DNA of 6,805 nucleotides from Candidatus Moraniibacteriota bacterium (GCA_003510895.1 DOKE01000013.1:1-6805), one strand, 5' to 3'. Counted from the stretch's first letter, positions 1-5,187 are shown. Numbers and translations: made by a program. Notes: generated from the sequence alone by a model not told the origin.

Positions 1-16
1 TGTTCCACGTGGAACA
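1..16. promoter_or_regulatory. parS-like ParB-binding site, copy 1
   Basis: The sequence TGTTCCACGTGGAACA is a perfect 16-bp palindrome centred on CACGTG. It fits the bacterial chromosomal parS consensus TGTTYCACGTGRAACA, bound by ParB to load the partition complex. It sits at the very start of the window, so more copies may lie upstream. No parA or parB gene is visible here. The match is seen directly; the function is inferred from the consensus. Confidence 0.8.
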
Positions 17-55
17 ATTTAATAAGAAACAGCAAAGAAACAAGCCTAAAGTTAT

Positions 56-71
56 TGTTCCACGTGGAACA
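56..71. promoter_or_regulatory. parS-like ParB-binding site, copy 2
   Basis: This is an identical second copy of the 16-bp palindrome, 55 bp downstream of the first (start to start), and both are followed by ATT. Two perfect copies this close together are characteristic of parS clusters, which usually lie near the replication origin. An origin-proximal location for this window is therefore plausible but cannot be shown from this sequence. Confidence 0.8.
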
Positions 72-104
72 ATTCGTGGGTAGTATAAAGAGGAGATATT
101 TTAT

Positions 105-133
105 TTGACAAAATAAATCTATTGTTGTATAAT
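105..133 (+). promoter_or_regulatory. Consensus sigma70-type promoter of the tRNA-cca unit
   Basis: A perfect -35 box TTGACA (105-110), a 17-bp spacer and a perfect -10 box TATAAT (128-133) predict a transcription start near 140. It is the only strong promoter seen before tRNA-Ala and probably drives the whole run tRNA-Ala, endonuclease ORF, tRNA-Arg and cca, since I see no intrinsic terminator until 2625. The stretch 140-211 between promoter and tRNA looks like a plain 5' leader; I see no convincing gene in it. Confidence 0.85.
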
Positions 134-211
134 ATAAAAAAGCGCCAGAGGAGACATTGACCTGCTTTGAAAAGCTGTTAATATTAGTTATGTGTTTAAG
201 TATATGATTAT

Positions 212-284
212 GGGGATATAGCTCAGTTGGTAGAGTACTTCGATGGCATCGAAGGGGTCAGGAGTTCGAACCTCCTTATCTCCA
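212..284 (+). tRNA. tRNA-Ala (anticodon GGC)
   Basis: The cloverleaf is complete. The acceptor pairs GGGGATA (212-218) with TATCTCC (277-283), including a G3-U70 wobble pair, the classic identity element for alanyl-tRNA synthetase. The anticodon stem CTTCG/CGAAG is perfect and encloses the loop ATGGCAT, giving anticodon GGC (245-247), which reads GCC/GCU. The T arm is AGGAG-TTCGAAC-CTCCT. The discriminator is A284 and no CCA is encoded, so the end must be added by the nucleotidyltransferase encoded downstream. Transcription probably starts at the consensus promoter at 105-133. Confidence 0.95.
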
Positions 285-311
285 CAAAAATTTAAATTTT
301 AAAATTATTTT

Positions 312-390
312 GCCCTCATAGTTCAATGGATAGAGTGAATCAGTCCTTGGACTTTATTGATTTTTATGGTATTCTTTAATTATGAGAGGA
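312..390 (+). pseudogene. Broken tRNA-Arg(CCU)-like gene
   Basis: Bases 312-347 read as the 5' part of a tRNA: acceptor strand GCCCTCA, TA, D arm with the AATGGATA loop, and an anticodon strand AATCA leading into GTCCT (anticodon CCU). Bases 319-334 are identical to 1018-1033 of the intact tRNA-Arg, and GTCCT lies at the same offset (699 bp). A matching stem strand TGATT follows at 358-362, but the anticodon loop would have 15 bases instead of 7. Beyond it no T arm can pair, although 383-389 (TGAGAGG) complements five of seven acceptor bases, so the 3' half may be decayed rather than absent. The 3' limit is uncertain. It cannot be a normal functional tRNA. Confidence 0.7.
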
Positions 391-395
391 ATACC
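368..395 (+). promoter_or_regulatory. Hairpin holding the endonuclease ORF start codon
   Basis: GGTATTC (368-374) is exactly complementary to GAATACC (389-395), and three further pairs (two G-U, one A-U) extend the stem inward. The ATG of the endonuclease ORF at 382-384 falls in the remaining 8-base loop, and no Shine-Dalgarno sequence precedes it. Such a structure could limit translation, as known for phage homing endonuclease genes; the regulatory role here is inferred. Confidence 0.5.
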
Positions 396-1020
396 AATTA
401 CAGAGGATGAAATAAAGATAATAAAAAGATTGCGAGAAACGGGACATAGTTTGCCCGAGATTTGTGTAGCATTGAAACGTAGAAACTCTACGATTTATAA
501 GTATATAAAAGATATAATTGTACTTCCGGAGTACGCAGCTATTTTAAAGCAAAAACAAGGCGGAAGCATAAAGCGAGCTGAGAGGCTTTGGAAAAATTCA
601 AAAATTAAAGCTGGAGAATTATTAAAAAAAGTTGAAAAAAGAGATAAATTTTTTATATTAGCAGCTATTTATTGGGGCGAGGGAGCAAAAAAAGAATTTA
701 ATCTTATTAACAGTGATCCAGCTTTAATACAGGTTTCACTTTCATGTCTAAGGGAAATAGGTGTTAGTGAAAATGATCTTCGTGTTTCTATTAGGGTGTA
801 TGAGGGTATTAAAATTAGCGAAGCACGAAAATATTGGGCAAAAATATGCAATATAAATGAAAAAAGAATTTTGGGCGTGAATATTTTGCAGGGCAAGAAA
901 CACGGAAAACTTCCGTATGGAATGTGTCGCATACGGGTGACTAAAAGTGGCAACTCTTTCAAGCTTATTATGAGTATGATAGAGTTTATTAAGTCTCAAA
1001 TCATAAAAAAGTCCTCGTAG
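382..1020 (+). CDS. Putative single-motif LAGLIDADG-like homing endonuclease
   Basis: A basic 212-aa protein. Residues about 5-45 look like a helix-turn-helix. Residues 91-103, FILAAIYWGEGAK, resemble a divergent LAGLIDADG helix with acidic E100 in the metal-binding position, followed by a strand-rich segment (NLINSDPALIQVSL...) of the kind seen in that fold. One motif implies action as a homodimer, cutting a long DNA site. The ORF lies between a broken tRNA-Arg(CCU)-like sequence and an intact tRNA-Arg(CCU), a location that suits a homing gene targeting that tRNA. It has no Shine-Dalgarno sequence and its ATG is in a hairpin loop. Its last codons (TCC TCG TAG) are the first ten bases of the downstream tRNA, so the body of the element ends at 1010. 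The family call comes from motif and context only; a DNA-binding protein without nuclease activity is possible. Confidence 0.6.
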   Translation: MRGIPITEDEIKIIKRLRETGHSLPEICVALKRRNSTIYKYIKDIIVLPEYAAILKQKQGGSIKRAERLWKNSKIKAGELLKKVEKRDKFFILAAIYWGEGAKKEFNLINSDPALIQVSLSCLREIGVSENDLRVSIRVYEGIKISEARKYWAKICNINEKRILGVNILQGKKHGKLPYGMCRIRVTKSGNSFKLIMSMIEFIKSQIIKKSS

Positions 1021-1082
1021 TTCAATGGATAGAACAGTAGCGTCCTAAGCTATTGATGTAGGTTCAATTCCTGCCGAGGACA
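1011..1082 (+). tRNA. tRNA-Arg (anticodon CCU)
   Basis: The cloverleaf is complete. The acceptor GTCCTCG (1011-1017) pairs perfectly with CGAGGAC (1075-1081). The D arm is GTTC/GAAC; the anticodon stem GTAGC/GCTAT has one G-U pair and the loop GTCCTAA gives anticodon CCU (1044-1046), reading AGG. The variable region has four bases, and the T arm is GTAGG-TTCAATT-CCTGC. The discriminator is A1082 and no CCA is encoded. The upstream endonuclease ORF terminates inside it (TAG at 1018-1020), and cca starts 11 bases after it, so maturation of this tRNA would cut both flanking messages. Confidence 0.95.
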
Positions 1083-1093
1083 CAACAAACTCT

Positions 1094-2581
1094 ATGTTTA
1101 AAAAAATTCCAAAGCAAGTAATCGAAGTCTTGCAGAAAATTGAAGCGGCCGGTTTTGAGGCATATATCGTAGGAGGATGTGTGCGTGATTTGTTGTGTGA
1201 AATTGAACCGAAAGACTGGGATATAACCACCAATGCCAAACCGGAAGAAATTCTGGAAATTTTTGGAGAAGAAAATAGTTTTTATGAAAATGATTTTGGA
1301 ACAGTCGGTGTGAAAACTAAACCTTTTTTGAAAAATAGAAAAGAAAATCGAGAGCATGATGTGGTAGAAGTGACGACATATCGCATTGAATCAAAATATT
1401 CTGATCGCAGAAGGCCGGATGAAGTTAGGTTTGCCAAAACTTTGGAAGAAGATTTGTCCAGAAGAGATTTTACGATCAATGCAATGGCGTTAAAACTGAA
1501 AACACAAAAAATTTCCAATGTTGCTTATGATATTGTTGACTTATTCGGAGGGCAAGATGATATAAGAAAGAAAATTATTCGCGCCGTGGGCGATGCTAAT
1601 GAGAGATTTGATGAAGACGCGCTTCGAATGATGCGAGCAGTGCGTTTTCATAGTCAATTGGGATTCGCAATTGAGGAAAAAACTTTAGCCGCTATCAAAA
1701 AAAATTCTCACCATATGCGGCATATTTCGCAAGAAAGAATCAAGGACGAATTTGCAAAAATTATTTTATCCGATAATCCAGCTGAAGGAGTGGAGATGCT
1801 TCATAACACGGGACTTTTGCAATATGTAGTTCCTGAATTGGAAAAAGGAGTGGGAGTGGGGCAGAATCGTCATCATATCCACACTATCTATAAGCATAAT
1901 TTGTTGGCATTGAAATTTTGTCCTTCAAAAAAATTGGAAGTAAGATTGGCGTCGCTTTTTCATGACATTGCCAAGCCGCAAACCAAACGAGGAGAAGGAG
2001 AGTTTTCCACATTCTATAATCATGATCACGTGGGAGCGCGCGTGGCGAAAAATATCTTGCAGCGTTTGAAATTTTCCAATGAAATTGTGAACAAGGCGGT
2101 TCTTTTGATTGATAATCATATGTTTTATTATAATCCGGAAGAAGTCGGGGAAGCATCAGTGCGACGATTGATTAAGAAAGTCGGGCTGGAAAATATCAAA
2201 GATTTGATTGATGTGCGGATTGCGGATCGTTTGGGCAGTGGAACGCCGAAAGCCAAGCCATATAAGCTTCGCCATCTGGAATATTTGATTGACAAAGTTT
2301 CCACGGACGCTGTTTCGGTGAAAATGCTAAAAATAAATGGCAATGATTTAATGAAAGATTTGAAATTAAAGCCTGGTCCAAAAATCGGAGCGATTCTTGA
2401 TGTGCTTTTGGCGGAAGTGATTGAAGACGCTGAGAAAAATAATAAAGAATACTTATTAAAAAGAGCAACCGAACTTGACAAAAAAGATCTCCCAAAACTT
2501 CGCGAGATGGCAAAAGAAAAAATCGAGGATAAAAAAGAAGAGGATGATAGGGAGTTGAAAGGGAAGTATTGGGTGAAGTAG
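1094..2581 (+). CDS. cca: CCA tRNA nucleotidyltransferase with HD domain
   Basis: Adds the 3'-CCA end to tRNA precursors from CTP and ATP, which fits three neighbouring tRNA sequences that do not encode CCA. This 495-aa protein has the class II nucleotidyltransferase features in order: GGCVRD (27-32), the catalytic carboxylates D41 and D43 in DWDITT, RRDFTINAMA (123-132), and EDALRMMRAVRF (174-185). An HD domain follows (H290-D291 in LFHDIAKP, then NHDH 309-312), as in CCA enzymes with phosphohydrolase activity, and the C-terminal helical part contains GNDLMKDLKLKPGPKIG (416-432). The tail (471-490) is highly charged. The only Shine-Dalgarno-like sequence, GAGGA at 1076-1080, lies inside the acceptor arm of tRNA-Arg, 13 bases before the ATG. 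The final codons (KGKYWVK) lie in a 23-bp repeat found again at 5188. A poly(A) polymerase is the main alternative, but local context favours CCA addition. Confidence 0.93.
   Translation: MFKKIPKQVIEVLQKIEAAGFEAYIVGGCVRDLLCEIEPKDWDITTNAKPEEILEIFGEENSFYENDFGTVGVKTKPFLKNRKENREHDVVEVTTYRIESKYSDRRRPDEVRFAKTLEEDLSRRDFTINAMALKLKTQKISNVAYDIVDLFGGQDDIRKKIIRAVGDANERFDEDALRMMRAVRFHSQLGFAIEEKTLAAIKKNSHHMRHISQERIKDEFAKIILSDNPAEGVEMLHNTGLLQYVVPELEKGVGVGQNRHHIHTIYKHNLLALKFCPSKKLEVRLASLFHDIAKPQTKRGEGEFSTFYNHDHVGARVAKNILQRLKFSNEIVNKAVLLIDNHMFYYNPEEVGEASVRRLIKKVGLENIKDLIDVRIADRLGSGTPKAKPYKLRHLEYLIDKVSTDAVSVKMLKINGNDLMKDLKLKPGPKIGAILDVLLAEVIEDAEKNNKEYLLKRATELDKKDLPKLREMAKEKIEDKKEEDDRELKGKYWVK
2558..2580 (+). 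repeat. 23-bp direct repeat, left copy (3' end of cca)
   Basis: The 23 bases beginning AAAGGGAAGTATTGGG and ending GTGAAGTA recur exactly at 5188-5210. This copy encodes the last residues of the CCA enzyme (KGKYWVK) plus the first two bases of its TAG stop. A chance exact match of this length in under 7 kb is negligible. It could be the attachment-site duplication of an inserted element. Confidence 0.9.
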
Positions 2582-2624
2582 AACTGTATTGTTGTGTTGT
2601 TATTGTTAAATTGTTTGAAAAAAG

Positions 2625-2658
2625 AAAAACCCTTGATTTCATAAGTCAAAGGGTTTTT
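2625..2658 (+). terminator. Intrinsic terminator after cca
   Basis: AAAAACCCTTGA (2625-2636) pairs with TCAAAGGGTTTTT (2646-2658) with one bulged A, leaving a 9-base loop. The A-rich left flank and T-rich right flank make it potentially bidirectional. It closes the tRNA-cca unit. Confidence 0.8.
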
Positions 2659-2670
2659 GAGATGAAAGGC

Positions 2671-2698
2671 TTGCATTTTGCGACACTTTTGGTATAAT
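2671..2698 (+). promoter_or_regulatory. Promoter candidate, distal to the first TrmB gene
   Basis: TTGCAT (2671-2676), a 16-bp spacer and a perfect TATAAT (2693-2698) predict a start near 2705. GACG (2699-2702) and CGTC (2711-2714) form a short dyad over the start region, followed by six Ts. It would give a leader of about 145 bases for the TrmB gene, or a separate short transcript. Confidence 0.55.
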
Positions 2699-2702
2699 GA
2701 CG

Positions 2703-2807
2703 ATGATTAGCGTCGTTTTTTATTATGTTTATTTTGCTTTAATAAAAGCAATTAAAATGAATATATTTCAAAAAAGGACGGTTACTATTGATTTTAATAA
2801 AAATTAA
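2703..2807 (+). CDS. Possible leaderless 34-aa small ORF
   Basis: An ATG lies four bases after a perfect TATAAT and opens a 34-codon frame ending in TAA at 2805-2807. The predicted peptide begins MISVVFYYVYFALIKAI, a hydrophobic stretch followed by a basic tail. There is no Shine-Dalgarno sequence, so it would need leaderless translation, and the spacing from the -10 box is slightly short. In such AT-rich DNA a frame of this length can arise by chance, so this is a tentative entry. Confidence 0.15.
   Translation: MISVVFYYVYFALIKAIKMNIFQKRTVTIDFNKN
2734..2751. repeat. Inverted repeat upstream of the first TrmB gene
   Basis: TTGCTTT (2734-2740) and AAAGCAA (2745-2751) form a perfect 7-bp dyad with a 4-base centre. 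It lies between the two promoter candidates of the TrmB gene and could be a regulator binding site or an RNA hairpin in the longer leader. No role can be assigned from sequence alone. Confidence 0.4.
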
Positions 2808-2816
2808 GACTACAAT
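2788..2816 (+). promoter_or_regulatory. Proximal promoter of the first TrmB gene
   Basis: TTGATT (2788-2793), a 17-bp spacer and TACAAT (2811-2816) predict a start near 2823. That lies after the first in-frame ATG at 2820, which supports the ATG at 2850 as the real start and leaves a short leader carrying a strong ribosome-binding site. Confidence 0.6.
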
Positions 2817-2835
2817 CTTATGTTGAACAGGATTC

Positions 2836-2844
2836 AGGAGGAGG
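2836..2844 (+). promoter_or_regulatory. Ribosome-binding site deciding the TrmB start
   Basis: AGGAGGAGG ends five bases before the ATG at 2850. The alternative in-frame ATG at 2820 has no such sequence upstream, so 2850 is preferred. Confidence 0.8.
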
Positions 2845-2849
2845 AAGTA

Positions 2850-3599
2850 ATGAGTGGTCTTTTACAATTAGGATTAAATCAAAAAGAGGCGTTGGTATAT
2901 ATTTCTGTTGCGCAAAGTCGCGATGCCAGCGTGCCCTCCATTTCAAGAGAAACAGGACTTAGCCGCGGAACCATATATGACGTGGTTGAAAATCTGAAGA
3001 AACAGGGATTTATTGTTGAAATTAAAAAAGGGAAAAAAAGAAGGTTGGTTGCAGAAAATCCAACTAATAAACTTTATTCTTTTTTAGATGATGAATATAC
3101 TAAGTTCCAAAAAAGCAAACGTGTGGTGGAAAAAATTCTTCCCACTCTCAAGGCGCTTGACCAAAGCGATGATTTTAAGCCGCAAATTAGAGTGTACGAA
3201 GGCGAAAAAGGTTTTCGCAAAGTTTGGGATGAAATTTTTCAATATGAAGGCAAGAACTTTGTTGGGATTGCTAGGATAGAAACTTTCATCAAATTTGCTG
3301 GGGAAGATTTTCTTCAAGAAATTCAAGAAAGAAAACTAGAGCTAGGATTCTCAAGTCGCGCGATAAATGAAAGTTCTGAGCCAACCTTAAAACTTAGAAG
3401 TGTAGATTCTAAGTATAATCGTGAAACTCGTATTGCTCCGAAAGAGTTCTCGTTTCCTTCAACGGAAATAATCTTCGGCGACAAAATTGCTATGTTCTCA
3501 ACTAAGGAGGAAAACATTATCGTCGTGATTGAAAGCAAGGACTTTGCCGAAACCCATCGGCAATATTTTGAGATGATGTGGAAATTGTTGGAAAATTAA
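2850..3599 (+). CDS. TrmB-family transcriptional regulator (cassette)
   Basis: A 249-aa protein with the two-part TrmB layout. An N-terminal winged helix-turn-helix spans about residues 4-70 (LLQLGLNQKEALVYISVAQS, then SRGTIYDVVENLKKQG as recognition helix at 38-53 and the basic wing KKGKKRR). A coiled linker follows at about 75-105. From about residue 112 (IRVYEGEKGFRKVWDEI) comes the C-terminal effector-type domain shared by TrmB relatives in CPR bacteria. TrmB proteins bind operator DNA and often sense sugars or other small ligands; no ligand can be read here. It is first in a likely operon, with the next gene 22 bases downstream, so it may control that operon and itself. A longer form starting at 2820 is disfavoured by promoter and ribosome-binding-site placement. 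It differs clearly from the second TrmB gene at 5232. Confidence 0.85.
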   Translation: MSGLLQLGLNQKEALVYISVAQSRDASVPSISRETGLSRGTIYDVVENLKKQGFIVEIKKGKKRRLVAENPTNKLYSFLDDEYTKFQKSKRVVEKILPTLKALDQSDDFKPQIRVYEGEKGFRKVWDEIFQYEGKNFVGIARIETFIKFAGEDFLQEIQERKLELGFSSRAINESSEPTLKLRSVDSKYNRETRIAPKEFSFPSTEIIFGDKIAMFSTKEENIIVVIESKDFAETHRQYFEMMWKLLEN

Positions 3600-3621
3600 C
3601 TTTAAAGGAGGAAATTCCAAT

Positions 3622-4026
3622 ATGAGCAAGAGAAACATTAGACTAATTGATTCACTAGACAAAGAGCATCATCACATTATGATAGGCGGCAGAAAATGTG
3701 TTTGTTTAAAGAATGATCCCCAGGTTGTAAATGAAATTTATGATCTGGGCGGAATACGCTGTCTAATAGAATTGATGCCAGATAATCATTATGCCTCGAC
3801 CGTGATTAGGGATATGGGGACAGATGCTGTTCCGTTGTTATTGGAAACTCTTAATGATCCTGATGTTTCGAGTACCGTTATTGAGGCAGTCCTCGTATTA
3901 TTTAATGAAATGAAGATTGATGTAACAAGGCAATATGTCATTGCATCTGATTTGCCAAACAGACTTGATGATAACGCACAAAACTCGACATGTAGTTTCT
4001 TTGGGTCATTGAAAAAAATTGGTTGA
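3622..4026 (+). CDS. Small protein of unknown function, HEAT-like segment
   Basis: I do not recognise this 134-aa protein. The start is well supported: AAAGGAGG at 3604-3611 sits 10 bases before the ATG, and the gene follows the TrmB gene by 22 bases, so co-transcription is likely. Residues about 59-96, with IRDMGTDAVPLLLETLNDPD followed by a second amphipathic helix, look like a single HEAT-type helical repeat, the kind of surface used for protein contacts. The N-terminal part has a histidine-rich patch (EHHHI, 15-19) and CVC (26-28); whether they bind metal is unknown. No signal peptide or membrane segment is evident. It ends in TGA, 82 bases before the next start. A partner or modulator of the downstream DHH-motif protein is possible by position only. 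Confidence 0.7.
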   Translation: MSKRNIRLIDSLDKEHHHIMIGGRKCVCLKNDPQVVNEIYDLGGIRCLIELMPDNHYASTVIRDMGTDAVPLLLETLNDPDVSSTVIEAVLVLFNEMKIDVTRQYVIASDLPNRLDDNAQNSTCSFFGSLKKIG

Positions 4027-4095
4027 GGTAGATTATTTAAAGACTTTCACATCACGGAATAATATTCATAGAAGTCAAAAAAACACTTCACACAC

Positions 4096-4102
4096 AAAGG
4101 AG
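4096..4102 (+). promoter_or_regulatory. Ribosome-binding site deciding the DHH-motif gene start
   Basis: AAAGGAG lies six bases before the ATG at 4109. The frame is open back to an ATG at 4019 that overlaps the previous gene, but the extension (30 codons) has no such site and looks non-coding, so 4109 is chosen. Confidence 0.75.
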
Positions 4103-4108
4103 ACTGAG

Positions 4109-5056
4109 ATGAAAAATGGAATGACATTGCATATTCTTCCAAGAAAAACCATGACCTGGAAAGAATTTGTAGAAACAACCCCCCGTAACTCCATCGCTCT
4201 CGATGGAATGGTTTTGGGTGGTCCTCGCTTTGACGAAGCAATAATGCACGCAAATTTTGATCACCATGATGGTGTCATCAGGGATGCAACAATGAGTACC
4301 TGTATGCAAATATATATGGCCATTAAGGGTGGTCTTATGCAATCATTTCGGGAAGATGGCCTGCCGTGTTTGCATATATACATCAATGATACTGATCAAG
4401 ACACGGCAATGGCAGTCTGGCTTCTCAATAATTATAATCTTTTTGAAGAAACGCAAAGCATACCTAGTATCAATCGCATTCTCGCTCTTACCAATAATTG
4501 GGACATTACAGGGGGTGCGTTTCCCGTCAATCTTACCGAACAAGTTGTCAGGCAGCATTGTTGGATTTTCCAACCATACACTGATTTACGTAAATCCGGT
4601 GAGTTATCACGAGCAACTGAAGGCATGATGCGAGATAATATCGAGGCTATCATGCAAAGACTTAATGCGGCCCTCATGGGACAAGCAGGCGAAAAAACGC
4701 TTGATACCCGCCATGAAATACTCTATGATTCACCTTTATTTAAGATTGTAAATGAAATCGGCGGTAATGAGGCTCGCTACTATCTTTATGGAAAAGGAAT
4801 GAATGCATTTATAAGCCTGGTAGCGATAAGAGAAGATGGAAAATATGTTTATTCTGTGGGACGCAGATCACAATACATATTATTTCCAGTGGAAAAGCTT
4901 TATGATGCTTTTAACTTCGCCGAGGGTCTTAGTCGCACAAATGGATGGAATGGTTCAACAATCATCGGTGGATCACCAAGGGAGACAGGAAGTGGTCTTT
5001 CTTGGCAACAACTCGTCGATATTACCGAATTAACGATAGCCGAGTTAAAAAAATAA
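4109..5056 (+). CDS. Uncharacterised protein with DHH motif
   Basis: A soluble 315-aa protein without a visible signal peptide or membrane segment. Conserved-looking acidic and histidine clusters suggest a metal-dependent enzyme: D32-G33 in IALDGMVLGG, D51-H52-H53-D54 in NFDHHDG, D94-x-D96-x-D98 in INDTDQDTAMAVWLL, and a glycine-rich C-terminal stretch STIIGGSPRETGSG (283-296). DHH phosphoesterases (RecJ, NrnA, PPX types) share a DHH triad, aspartate motifs and a C-terminal GG motif, but there the DxD motif precedes DHH, whereas here the DxDxD cluster follows it. It may therefore be a distant or rearranged relative, or an unrelated hydrolase. By eye the gene is richer in C-ending codons than cca or the TrmB genes, suggesting foreign origin. 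It is the last gene before a strong terminator and probably shares an operon with the two genes upstream. The substrate is unknown. Confidence 0.75.
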   Translation: MKNGMTLHILPRKTMTWKEFVETTPRNSIALDGMVLGGPRFDEAIMHANFDHHDGVIRDATMSTCMQIYMAIKGGLMQSFREDGLPCLHIYINDTDQDTAMAVWLLNNYNLFEETQSIPSINRILALTNNWDITGGAFPVNLTEQVVRQHCWIFQPYTDLRKSGELSRATEGMMRDNIEAIMQRLNAALMGQAGEKTLDTRHEILYDSPLFKIVNEIGGNEARYYLYGKGMNAFISLVAIREDGKYVYSVGRRSQYILFPVEKLYDAFNFAEGLSRTNGWNGSTIIGGSPRETGSGLSWQQLVDITELTIAELKK

Positions 5057-5088
5057 AATAAGCGGAAAGTCTATCAAGTTTTCATTAG

Positions 5089-5125
5089 CAGGAGATTCAT
5101 GCATGGCATGAGTCTCCTGTTTTTT
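5089..5125 (+). terminator. Strong intrinsic terminator after the DHH-motif gene
   Basis: CAGGAGATTCATGC (5089-5102) pairs over all 14 positions with GCATGAGTCTCCTG (5106-5119), with one G-U pair and a 3-base loop, followed by six Ts (5120-5125). It closes the cassette operon. The 107 bases after it (5126-5231) hold no gene, only AT-rich DNA and the right-hand 23-bp repeat. Confidence 0.93.
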
Positions 5126-5187
5126 ATATTTTGATCTTAATCTTTAATCAAATGTTATTTCTAATAAAAAATATTACGATAAAAATA

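Noticed and set aside
287..300. AAAATTTAAATTTT palindrome between tRNA-Ala and the broken tRNA, as a terminator
   Set aside because: It is self-complementary but made only of A and T, with no loop and no GC pairs; AT-rich spacer is the simpler reading.
669..962. Minus-strand open frame inside the endonuclease ORF
   Set aside because: It lies fully within a better supported gene on the other strand, has no ribosome-binding site and encodes no recognisable protein; the same applies to the other antisense frames under cca, the TrmB genes and the DHH-motif gene.
343..1046. A group I intron in tRNA-Arg(CCU) with the endonuclease ORF inside it
   Set aside because: The 5' exon cannot pair with the 3' part of the downstream tRNA (acceptor and anticodon stems mismatch), the downstream tRNA is complete by itself, and there is almost no room outside the ORF for a ribozyme core. 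The AGTCC/GGACT pairing at 342-353 leaves only a 2-base loop.
2128..2676. Minus-strand 182-codon frame over the end of cca
   Set aside because: Its serine/phenylalanine-rich sequence is the complement of a lysine/glutamate-rich coding tail and it crosses the terminator at 2625-2658.
2820..2849. Upstream ATG at 2820 as the TrmB start
   Set aside because: It lies at or before the predicted transcription start (about 2823) and has no ribosome-binding site, while 2850 follows AGGAGGAGG.
4024..4062. TGA at 4024 read as an amino acid (recoded TGA, as in some CPR lineages)
   Set aside because: Readthrough would add only about a dozen codons before TAA, and no other gene in the window contains internal TGA codons.
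4019..4108. Extended N-terminus of the DHH-motif protein from 4019
   Set aside because: The extension overlaps the previous gene, lacks a ribosome-binding site and reads as low-quality hydrophilic sequence; AAAGGAG before 4109 is decisive.
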